Made by a program: the position numbers and the translations under genes. The notes below the pieces were generated by a model. It was not told where the DNA came from. It searched no databases and saw nothing but the letters and a program-made list of their open reading frames with translations. This document shows, piece after piece, positions 12,401-24,400 of a stretch of 64,000 nt of DNA. Position 1 is the stretch's first letter, and each line of letters starts with the position of its first letter. The DNA comes from Diospyros lotus (Eukaryota > Streptophyta > Magnoliopsida > Ericales > Ebenaceae), in NCBI RefSeq assembly GCF_014633365.1, contig NC_068339.1, positions 15,089,925-15,153,924 on the forward strand. The letters are read 5' to 3'.

Positions 12401-15400
12401 CAGGTGCAAACGTCTCCTCATAGTTTATGCCATAGAATTGGGTGAATCCTTTTGCAACCAGGCGGGCTTTGAACCTATTTAAGCTTCCATCTGCATTGTA
12501 TTTTACTGTAAAAATCCACTTGCACCCAACCGGATGTTTTCCTTTGGGAAGATCAGTGATTACCCAAGTTCCATTATTTTCAAGTGCTGTAATTTCATAT
12601 AACATTGTTGACTTCCACTTGGGTTCCTTGAGGGCTTAGTGAATATTTTTTGAAATCTACACATTGTCAAGTTGAGTAGCAAATGCATGAAAGTTTGGTG
12701 ACAACTTTTCATAGGAGACAAATTTGGCAATTGGATATCGAGTACAAGACCTTATTCCTTTCCTTAGGGCAATAGGAATGTCTAGATCAGTAGGAGGCTC
12801 ACATACTTTAGCTTCAAGTTTAGATTCACAAGTTTTAAGTTCAAGAGAGGTCTTATCTATGTCAATTTCATGTTCCTTGGGATTTGGATCTGATTCTTGG
12901 TCACTGTTCGAAGGTTGTCATGTACCGAGGGTTTAGCCTAGGGTACGATTGGCAATCGGAAAGATCCGATTGAATAGAATAAAGAACAGAAGGAATTAAG
13001 GGGAAATTGGACAAAAATGGGGGAGTAATTTAGAGAGAAATGAGGGTGAGATGCAGAGAAGAAACGAGAGGGAGAATGGAGAGAATTGTAGAGAGAAAAA
13101 CTGAAGATTTCATTTCATTTCATTAATTCAAGTATGAAAATCCCATCCGTTTACATAGCCTTATATAGGCATATTTGCTCCTAACTAACTGCATAACAGC
13201 ACCCATGCGCTTCTAACCAAATGCTAAAATATTTAAAATATCTTCTAACAACTATTATCAACCTATTACTATATTGCCCTTCTATGAATCCTTGGGTCAT
13301 GACAATTCCCTCTTTCTTGAGATAGTACTTGTCCCCAAGAACTTGCAACAAGTAGCCATGACTTTTCATCCAATTCTAACCTTCTCAGTTCATCCTTCTA
13401 TCCTTCTTTCCTTCTTCCTCCTTCTAGGTCTATTCTTCTTCATTTTTAGGTTCTCAATTGAAACAAAAATGACAATCATTGTAGACAAGGCTGCATCTTC
13501 CTCCAAAGAGTAACATACTATTTCCCTTGGGTTTGCAATAGCTACCAAATTAAGGTTGTTAGTTCCCGTAGTCTGGAGATCCAATATAATGCCAAAACCT
13601 GTCAATGTGTCCACATCAAATGCCTTCAATGAATTTAGCCGCTCCTTGTCGTAGGTAGCAGCTGAAATCTGCAACCCTACAGCCTTCAAATGTCGATCAT
13701 TCCGAAACTCACACAACCAACCAGCTACCACATATGTTCCCCTCTTCTCATCATCTTCGTTGTGTGTTGTTTTGAATATAGAGGGTTGACTAACTAGTTC
13801 TCTAGCCATCTGTTCGTCCTTCAATGTAATAGACAAGCATTTGGATTTGCCAACTGGAGGAAGAACCAACACAGCATTGAGAGTTTTGTTCCCTTTGACA
13901 AAACCTTTGACTTCTTCAGCTACCTCCTTTAGCTTTCCCCCAGCTACAACCAGTTTCAAGAATTCCTCACCACTTTGAATCTGTTGCTGGTGGATAGAAC
14001 TACTATCAAGGTCATAATTCACAGAAAACTTCCCTTGGCTGGAAGAGAAATTAGCATCTTTTGCAATCTGGCTTGACCCTTCTGAAATGGCAGCAACACC
14101 ATTGTGTTGTTCAATGCTAGAGTCTTTTATGTTGATGGTAAGATATCCTCCAACTAGTGTTGTCTCCACCTTCTCGCTGCCTATTTTAACCCAAGCTAAG
14201 GAATCCTTAGCTTTCCCCGCTATCGCATTCCCCACATTAGCCGATTCTCCATATAATGGGGTCGTTACTCGCGGTAATGCAAGGGGCCTTGCTTCTTCTG
14301 TAAATCCCTTCATTGACCCTTCATTTCTTTCCTGCTAGCTCTCATTCGGCACATTCAAGTGTATTAACTCTTGCCTTGGTTGCTCCATTTTTCGGAAGTC
14401 CTCTTTGTTAAAACTTTTGTGATAATTATCGAAATATTCCACCGGGAAGTTGTAATGATACTTCTTAGTTAGTATTATCGCAAACTCTTGCAGCTTATTG
14501 CGGAACATACGACCGAATTTCTCGGACGTTTCGTGAATCCCATTGCTTGCTCTCTTGTCAATTCGGCTAGACACATTATCCAACCTTTCTCAAGCCTGAT
14601 TCTTTTGAATATACTGCTCCTGATTCTTGTTGTTGCCAGCTGAAATTGCAGCCTTCTTCTGCTGCCATTGAGGCTCCAATTGCCTCATGCTTCCATTGCT
14701 TCCCATGGATTCAGGAGCAAAATTTCCCACTGAAAATGTAGCATTCTTCTGCTGCAATTGAGACTCCAATGGTCTCATATATGCACTGCTCCCCATGGTC
14801 GACTTTTCACCAATAGCATAATTTGACGGCTAAGGAATGGGAGTTCTGTACATGCTTCTGTTTTTCCTATTATAACAGTTCCTATACTCGCGTCAATTGC
14901 AACTCAATAGTTAGGGCACCCGTTCTTCTTTGCCTTTCCACTTTGACCCAAGTTAGCAAAAAATTTATAGCCAAAATCTACCTCTTGTTTTCCTTTTACT
15001 CATAGCCCACAGCTCCAACAATTAACAAGCAAGATAAGTTGGAAGAATCTGCTTCTCAAACGAAATTCGCCTATGAGTTTACTTCCCCTCTATATCTACT
15101 TCACATCAGTCACCTTATGGTATTGTTTCCTGATTTCCAATCTCCCTTTGATTTATACTGTGTTGCCTGTCCAATCCACAACTATTTAATCGCTGATCAA
15201 GAGTCCAGGATTGCCAGCAGCCGCAACTAAACAATTACCCAATCCAAGCTGATCGCTGAAATTCACTGCAACGGACCACTATGGATCAGTTATTGCTCAA
15301 GATTTGCTCCACTTTGGATCAACGAACATGGTTGATCTGTCCCTGAATTCCGCTGCCAAGATAGTTGGAATTTGCTAGAATTCACATGTATTCCTTCCAA

Positions 15401-18400
15401 CTTAAATCTGAAACGCGAAAAATTCACTGCTCGGTCACTTCGACAGGGTTCACCACACTTCCGTTGCTCTGTCACACTTCCGCAACTCAATGGCTGAGGA
15501 TCACCGGCTTAGGATTGCCTTCAAAACTCCACGCCCAGCTTCTACGAGCTTTGCTGGGATTAGATACCGAAATTGCCGCACTTCTTAGCCGAGACCTAGA
15601 CCTATTCCACCATCTTCGTCTCACTCAATCCAAATCAATCAATTGAACCCCCACAGAAATTAATGGCGGTTCTTCTCAACCCAATCACTGTCCAAGGCTC
15701 GCAGCCCAATTACGATCACCTCTAATTCCAAAATCACCAGAACTCATTGCCAAAAGCCAATCTCCTGCTTCTCTTCCACATCCGAGCTAGCATTCCCTTC
15801 CTCGTGCGTCAGAATCAATTCTTAGATTCCATGGTTGTGGATCTCAGGCTCAGTTCAGCCTCCAAACAAATGGTTCCAAATCCGTCAAATCTGCTTCGGT
15901 GTTTGGAAGGGCTAGTCACAATGGATTCGACGGCTGGAAATCTTCTGGTCCGATTTGACTGTAATTTCTGACCAACCTGAAGGAATCAACTCCTTACTCA
16001 TTGCAATCTTAACGACAGGCCGAGGACCACTGTAATTAGCTTATCTCTCCCTTAGGTTTGGATTCATTGACCCTGCTCGTTGAATAGTTAATAGGATTTG
16101 ACGGAATTTAAGCGCTTTACCTAGATCATTTCTGGAAGTTGGCTTATTCAATTGTTAGAACTTTGATTCCGTTGAATTCACCAGGCCACTGGAATTGTCT
16201 GGCCTGAGTTGTCTTTTATGCAGCAACTTGGATCCAGTCTCTAGGGACACAACCGCCACAATTCGCCCTGATCTGCTATGTGACTCCGTCAAGTTTGAAT
16301 CAATAGAATCGTCTCCAGCCTCCTCGATTTGGGCCTTAATCACCGGAATTAATTTCATTGATCTTCAACTTGAATCAAAATCACAGTCAAGGATGGACTG
16401 TTTTGATACTAATTGTCATGTACCTAGGGTTTAGCCTAGGGTACGATTGGCAATCGAAAAGATTCGATTAAATAGAATAAAGAACAGAAGGAATTAGGGG
16501 GAAATTGGACAGAAATGGGGGAATAATTTAGAAAGAAATGAGGGCGAGATGCAGAGAAGAAACGAGAGGGAGAATGGAGAGAATTGTAGAGAGAGAAACT
16601 GAAGATTTCAATTCATTAATTCAAGTATGAAAATCCCATCCGTTTACATAGTCTTATATAGGCATATTTGCTCCTAACTAACTGCATAACAGCACCCATG
16701 TGCTTCTAAGTTCTAACCAAATACTAAAATATCTGAAATATCTTCTAACAACTATTATCAACCTATTATTATATTGCCCTTTTATGGATCCTTGGGTTAT
16801 GACAGATGTGTGCAATCCTCTACTTGCTTTTGAGTTTTTGGCACCTCGAGTACACAAGTAACTCCTTAGGATCAGCTGGCTGATTTTGAGAGACTGCAGT
16901 AGTTGGTTGAAGGACAAAAAAATGATATTCTTTGTGAGTATGATTCTCCCCCTAAATATCATTTTTGGTATAGAAGGGCTGGTTTTCGAAAAAGGTGACA
17001 TTCATGGAGCTGTAAAATTTCTTGGTAATTGGTGGATAGCACTGGTATCCCTTTTGATTTGATGAGTAGCCAAGGAAAACACATTTAAGAGATTTGGGAT
17101 CAAGCCTGCTTGGTGTGGCTGACTAATGTGAACAAATACAGTACAACCAAAGACCTTTTGGGGAATGGAGGAGAATATTTTGGTTAGTGGGTCAATTTCA
17201 TGAAAGATCTGATATGGAGTTTTGAAATTTAGAATTCGGGAAGGTATTCTATTTACAAGATAGGTGGCAGTAAGTAGGAAGAGCAAAAGTTCGGTTTACT
17301 TGAACTAGCTGAACTGAACCGACTGAACTTGTCGGTTTGGTTCAGTTTTTTTCTTGCATCGGTTTAGTTTGGTTAATTTTTCTCAAAAATTCAGTTTTCG
17401 GTTCAATTCTTTTGGTCGAAATAACCTAACTAACTGAACCAACCAAACTTTAAAACAATGTCTTCTTTTTTCTATTTTTTTGGATTTCTACTGGTTAATT
17501 CGGTTTAAAATGACATCAGTCTATCGGTTAATTTGGTTTTCTTTAGTTTTTTTTTTGCGTTTTTTCGGTCTAATCAGTTTAGTTCGGTTTATATGATTTG
17601 GGTTCGGTTTTTTCAATTGTTAGTTAGTTCAATTTTTCGGGTTAATCGGTTGGTTTGGTTTGGTTTTGCTCCCCGATTTGGTTTAATTGGTTAATGGATT
17701 TCAGTTCGTTTAGTTACCGAATCGACCGTTTGCACACCCCTAGCAGTAAGGACAACTTCACCCCAAAAATGTTTAGGGACATTGGATGCCAACATAAGAG
17801 ATCGAGTAACTTCCAGGAGGTGTCTGTTTTTCCACTTGGCAACTCCATTTTGTTGTGAAGTGTCAACACAAGAGGTTTGGTGGATAATACCATGGTTGGA
17901 TAAATAGGCACTGAGGGTAGAATGAAAATATTCTCCTCCATTATCAGTTTTGAGGACTTGGATTTTTCCTTGAAATTGATTAATAATCATGTTGTGAAAG
18001 AATCTAATATGGTCATCAATGAATGTGACAAACCACTTAGAACTAGTGATATTATGAGTTCTAGAGGGTCCCCAAATATCACTGTGTATCATGGAAAAAA
18101 GGGTGAGAAGACTTGTAAGGAAAGCTAGAATATGAGGCATGAGTATGCTTGGAAAGTTGACAAATCTCACATTGAAAGGTTTATGCTTTCTCATTGAATA
18201 AAGAGGGAAATAATTCTCTAAGATACATAAAGTTTCGATGCCCTAATCGATAGTGCTACAACATAACTGGGTTTTCAATATTAATGCTAGAGTTCAAGGC
18301 CATACATGGTCTTTGTGGTGGTTGGGGTTTGCTAGCATCTTCGGCTAGAAGAAGGTAGAGTCCTGCACACAACCTAGCATTGCCAATCATCTTCTCTGAG

Positions 18401-21400
18401 CCTGATTCCTGAAATTCATACAGGTTGGAAGAGAATTTAGTGATGTAGTTTCTCTCTTTTGTAAATTTGCTCACTGAAAGCAAGTTACAATTGAGGTTAG
18501 GGACATAAAGAATCGATTCAAGGTCGATGTTTTCAGAAATCATAATAGAGATCCATCAGCTATACAAATAGTGTAGTTACCATGACAAGGGCTATAATTC
18601 CTAAACAAAGACAGATCTCCTATCATATGGTCTGTTGAAGTCAACTATCCAAGATTTTGGATTTTCCCATTAGACGCTTAGTGCATGCAAGGAGTTACTT
18701 TTTAGGGCGAGTGAACCAGTTCCCATGGGGGCAGAAGTGCTCTGGAGGGTTTGTTGTAGCATCTTTTGGAGGACTTCAAGTTGTTCTTTGTTGAATGGGT
18801 TAGTTTCTGAAGTGTTTTGAGACTCAACCATGTTTCCATGACCCTCTCTTTCTCGGGCTGACTTCCAATTTGCTGGTGTGCCATGTATCAGCATGTGTCC
18901 TTTGTGTGGTTGATTTTTCGATAGTGCTTGCATACTGATTTATTCCTTTGCATCTTGTCACGGTTAGACTGAGCTCCTTAAATTGCCAGTGTAGAGTTTT
19001 CAGTAGGAGAGAAAGAATGTTGTGTGCCTAACAATACTTTCTTCTGGCTTTCCTCCTGGCCAACTTTTGACAAGGCTTCCTAGACATTGGGAAGGGGCTT
19101 GATACTTAGAATTCTTCCTCTCACATTGTCTAGATCCTTGTTGAGCTCGAGAAGGAATTGGTAGACCTAGTCTTTTTTCAACAATTTTCTTGTATTGTTG
19201 ACCATCTTCCGAGCACTTCCAAACCTTCTCTTCAAGGATATCCAATTGCTGCCATTGTTGAGTCAAGGCATTGAAGTAGTCTGTCACGGATTGCTCTCTT
19301 TTCCGCAGCACGCTTTTTATTCTGAAGATCTTCAAGGTGTTGTCAACATTGGAATAAGTCTCCTTAACTATATTCTATATTTCCTTTGTCGCTTTGTAAT
19401 ACATAAAATTCTCACATGTTTCATTTGTCATGGATTATCAGCCATGGCATGACCATACTATTTTCTACCCTCCAGATCTTGAAGGTAGGATTGGTTTCTC
19501 GAGGTTGTACAGCAAGTCTGGTGATGTAATCCTCCTTGCCTCTCCCACAGACGAACAACATGACAAATTGCGACCATTGAATGAAGTTCTGGCCGTTCAA
19601 CTTGTGTCCAGTAATTTGAAAAATAGAGCCTCTAGGAAGACTAGAAACTGGTGTTGCTGCTCCTCCAGATCCGGATGATACTTCAGAGACCGAGTTCTTG
19701 CCTCCACTAGCCATGGTGGCTTATTCGGACAGCATTAATGGTTCTGATTAAACTGCTCCGATGTCATGAAGAATTTGGAGAATAATGAATTTCTCTACTT
19801 CCTTTGATCGAGAAGTACAATTATATAGAAGCAGGAACTTCCAAGTACAGCTTTGGAAACTACTAAAGACATATTAGGAAACTTCTAAATACAGCTTAGG
19901 AAATTACTAAATACAGCTTAGGAAACTGCCAAAAAGAATCATTAATTCCATAGGATCAGAAAATCAGAGTTCCTGAATTAGGAAACAGATAAGAAAGCCG
20001 GGAGGATTCTATAATGGAAACATGGTCTAACATTTCAAGAGCCTCACAGCCTGGTGGTTTTGGTGTTGCTCATCTCTCTGTTGCTAAAAAAAAGGAAAAT
20101 TTTACCTTGGATGGTGCTCCCCCCTGTCCCTTAAAAGGGAAAAATAAAACGAAAAAAGAAAAGAAAGGAAGATTACGGTGATGGTTACAGGTATTGAGAT
20201 TTCGGTTTTAATAGGGCCTTCAACTGTGGAAAAATCATTCTTGCATCATCCCATATAACTGTGTCTGTGGCCTGGTTGTGACAGGTGAAAGAAAAGTTTC
20301 GGGTACTCATTTTAATGCATCAGATATGATGTGATTAACCAACACCAGTTACCTAGTATATGAAGTCTTATTGACAAAGCTAGAGTTAATGAAGTAACAG
20401 GACTAGTGGAAAGGTTATGAATGTGGTAAAAACTAATTAATGAAGATGAGAAATACATCAGTTCCCATGCCTTTGGTGTCAACCTGTCCAAGATAGTGCT
20501 CTAAGGGCATTTTAAACCATTATATGATTGTTGAGGTTGATTCCAGTGCACCCTATCCACTGGTATAATGTGTTTGAATGGGCCTTTCAATTTTATAATA
20601 TAATTCTGGTTATGGTCCTGTCAGATGCCAATATCATATGAGCAAGAATTCAGTTTCAAACTTATCCACAGAGTTGAAATCTCTCCTAGGCAAGTGCTAT
20701 TAGCTTACTGCTTTAAAAATAACCCACAATCTCAAACATTTGGTTCTCCATTTACTTCTTTGGTATTTTAGTGCACATAATAATCTTTCTTTCACATTTT
20801 TTTAATAAGATATTATTTGTCTACCTCTTCAGTTCCCATTATTACTGATTTCAGTTCCTATCAGGTTGCAGTCATCCCAAACTGTAGTATTTTGGCAGCA
20901 GTGGGCCAGAAAATGGCAAGCACTCCTGGAGTCAGTGCTACACTTTTCAATGCACTTGCAAAGGTTAGTGATGATCACGTGAATTATTATCATATTTTGC
21001 CACATTCACGTGTGGAGGGCAATTTTAACCTCTTTCGGATTCAAGCATTCCATGTTATGACTGCCTGGAAAATCAAATATATGACAATTAGAGTGCGGTG
21101 AGCGAATGATGGTGTGTCAATAGGGCACTCCTCATTGTTCATTCTACCATTTAATAGACATACAATTTTCCTTGGGAACTGCTTGTATATTCTATGAGAG
21201 ATGCTTGTGCAGAAATAATTTACTGTCTAGGTTTGTGGACGTTTCTCGTAAATTCCGTGAAAAGTTTACATGTAGTTAATATACTGCAGGCTAACATTAA
21301 TGTCCGTGCCATAGCCCAAGGTTGTTCAGAGTATAATATCACTGTGGTTCTCAAACGAGAAGACTGTGTGAGGGCCTTAAGAGCTGTGCACTCAAGATTT

Positions 21401-24400
21401 TATCTCTCGAGAACAACAGTAGCAATGGGTATTGTTGGAGCTGGATTGATTGGTGGGACCTTGCTTGACCAGCTCAGAGATCAGGTATTTGATGTTGTCT
21501 TCACCACTCAACTTTTATCATATGAATTTTAGTTGGCAGAATATATGGAGCCTAGATAATACATCTTTTTACTTTTCTTCACTTTGTGATGACTGAGGTC
21601 CATGGATGACAATCTGCATGCATGGCAATGCTACTGAAAGTTGCTGCAAGTGATATTGCAGGCTCATATTCTTTGTAGCTTGAGTCTCCACGCTGGATAG
21701 ATTGTGTTGTCCAGACGAAGAAAGCGTCTTTGTTGAGTCCAAATTTTACACAACTAATGCATTTAAAATATTAGATAAAGGCTTCCTATCCTTAAAATTG
21801 ATACTTTTAAGGAAAGATGGCATAGTTAACCATATAGTATTTCTGGAGTGAGCATGGAATTCAATAATGGAGGTTCTTTCTTTTCTTTCTATATTGGTTT
21901 TGTTCTTAGTATGCAACTTCTTATTTTAAGTTCATAAAGCTAATCGCTAACACATCTTAAAGCTGACTATCTTATTTAAAATTTTCTGTGATAGGCAGCA
22001 GTCCTCAAGGAAAAGTTTAACATTGACTTGCGTGTAATGGGCATCACTGGCTCTAGGAGAATGCTTTTGAGTGACATGTAAGTTCAAAATTCATAAGATC
22101 TTTCTCTTAAGCAAAGTCAGTGTCTTGGAGCATGTTCTGTTAGAATGGGCAAGGCACATAGTATAGTTCCTTTTTTCTTTAGTTGGGGGAAAAGTTAAGC
22201 AAAGAAAACCATTTCACTGTATCAAAGATGGTATTTCCTTAAAGTTGTGTCCTGGTGCATGTTCTGTTATAATGGGTGATGGCCATAGTAGAATTCTGTG
22301 TTTCTTTAATTGGGGCAAGACAAAAAAATTGTATTATTTTGGAGTTCGTCTCTGATGAGATGAACAATTATTCCTGATACTAGAGTTTGATTTTTTTCCT
22401 GCCAGTTTTGGCGTATTACTATCTACACCAGCCCTTTATTAAAATAGTAATGAAAAAAATGGTGTATTACTATCTCCTGCTGTGTGCCGGATTTTCTCCA
22501 ACTTATTGTTGGCTTCATTTGATTTGTGTTTGATGTAATTTGATGTTTCACTTGTTTGTATTTAGCTGAGTAATTGATTGATGATTGGAATGTACCTTGT
22601 AACCATAAAAAAGAAAAAAAAAGGAATGAAGGGAAATGACACTGAATAAATGAACTGCTGCTACTCTTCTATGATTGGGATATTTTTTTTTTTTTTTATT
22701 GTTGTGTTACAAGTGCATCTTAAGCTCTGACCACATGACTAGGGACATTACTCGATGCGTTATAGCTACTTAGAAGTGAGCAAAAGTGCTCAATATCAGT
22801 GGCAGAACTCTGGTTTCAGATGTTCCTTATACTTATGCTCTTGCAACAATCATTCTAGTTAAGGAGAAACAGGAATGCATGCTAAAATATCAGATGATGT
22901 TGAAGAGAGACTGGGATTGATTAGGGAGTGTTCCTCATCATGGATAGGTAAAGTGGTAAGTGCTAACATTGCTAAGACAGAGGATAACCAGCATTGGTTG
23001 ATTGGTAGCATTCCCAATATATTTACTAGCAGTTTTGCCAGCTCCATTGGCAGGGCTTAGCCATCTGTTGTAGGAGGGAATTGAAGGAATATTTTGCAGA
23101 AACTTCTAATATGGATCTTCCTGGAACATTTACTTCAATTGAACTTCTTTCCACCTGCTAAATTGATGCATGGAATTTGTGCTTTTGTAGTTAATGTTGA
23201 GGATTATGGTTGCTTTTTTGCTTATTATGTGTATATAATGACTGATTTGAGTTTTACCCCCATTTGGTGAAAAGTCAATCTTGTTTATACGTGAAATTTT
23301 TACTATATTTTTCCTTTTCCAGGAGCAAAGCATTTATTCTTCATTTTATTTTTCTTTTTTGGTTCTGGTTTGCAGTAATATTGTTTCATATGACCTGAAC
23401 TCTTGATCATTTAGTTTAGAAAAGGTTCCATATCCCATTAAAGCCTATATAGTTGGTTTATGCTTAATGTCATTGCATCAGTAGTTTACTTTCAGGTGTT
23501 AAGTTTTTTTTTTTTTTTCTTGCTGAATCTCTTTGAAGAACAAGAGATGTATAAGAATTTTCAATGCATGTGCTTGGTGTTCTTCATTTGGACCATATAA
23601 ACAAGACTTACTGTAGAACCTTACATAGTCCAAGAAAATGGCTTCCCGTGGTTATCACTGCGTTCTCCTTCATGGCTAGTGCCTAGTGCTAAATAATTTG
23701 TTTTAGGTCTGTTGATTACTTTTCTTCATCATGCTGTTATTTCCTCTTCTATTTCTATATGGTGCTTTTTAATTGATGGATCACAATCTAATTAAGAATT
23801 CATTTACCACTTGTGAAGTCTAATTCATTGAGATAATAGAATGCCTCCCTCATTACCGAGATGAAATAGACAAAGTTAATGAGAAAAAGAAAGTTCTGAT
23901 CTCCTACCTAGGCAGGTTGACTCGTGGAGCATGCATATTTTTTTGAAAAATTTATGAATAGTAGAATGAACACTAGTAGTAAAATGGTTCCAATAATCAT
24001 AAGAAGTTAATGCTTTATTTTTCTATCTTTGGAATGGAAGAACTGATCCATAAAAGGAAAATTTTCTTTTTTAGTGATAATAATGCCAAAGATATAAGAT
24101 AAAACAAAAGTTATTGAACTCCTGAAATGAGTAAGCAGAATTAGTACTGAAAAGATTGTTCTTATATAACTAAACTAAAGAGAGTAGTATGTAAAGAGAG
24201 GTGGTCACTGTGAGGTGCTTATAATAATTTATTTTTTTCAAGCTATTTCTGAGTTGAAATAATGAAGAGCAACTGATACAACAATTCTTATCAAAATTAA
24301 ATGGAGAACAAGAAGCAGCAACTCACACCTTTATGAAATTTGAGAAATAAATATTTTCTTTTTCATCTTCCTAGTGCTCCTTTTCTCAAGTTTCCAACAG

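Larger units (their letters stand above)
12916..16804 (-). mobile_element. nested non-autonomous LTR element of unknown coding content
   Basis: LTRs at 12916-13304 (389 bp) and 16414-16804 (391 bp) are highly similar, begin TGTCATGTACC and end in GACA. On the minus strand a primer-site-like TTAGTATCAAAACAG follows the upstream LTR and a polypurine tract (AAGAAAGAGGGAAT) precedes the downstream LTR, so the element reads minus. Flanking 5-mers AAGGT and GATGT match at 3 of 5. It sits in the integrase to reverse-transcriptase linker of the intron-9 copia. I see no gag zinc knuckle, protease, integrase or reverse transcriptase inside; the interior holds the frame at 13390-14796 and about 1.6 kb of leader-like DNA. 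Confidence 0.85.
10852..20013 (-). mobile_element. Ty1/copia LTR retrotransposon in AK-HSDH intron 9
   Basis: LTRs at 10852-11108 and 19767-20013 are alike and run TGAAGAATTTGG to GATTCTACA/GATTCTATA on the plus strand. Flanking 5-mers ATGGT and ATGGA are a near-perfect target duplication. On the minus strand the order is LTR, degraded initiator-Met primer site (TGACATCGGAGC), gag (19714 to about 18950), a protease-side segment (about 18543-18256), integrase (18194-17751 and 17266-17002), reverse transcriptase (12605-11946, with YVDDIIITGD), RNase H (11775-11116), polypurine tract, LTR. Stops and frameshifts break the frame, so it is not autonomous. Removing the two insertions inside it leaves about 4.8 kb, a normal copia size. 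Confidence 0.93.

Noticed and set aside
13390..14313. A separate host gene in intron 9
   Set aside because: It lies inside a pair of LTRs, shares its frame with two upstream open stretches, and has no introns or promoter that I can see; it belongs to the nested element.
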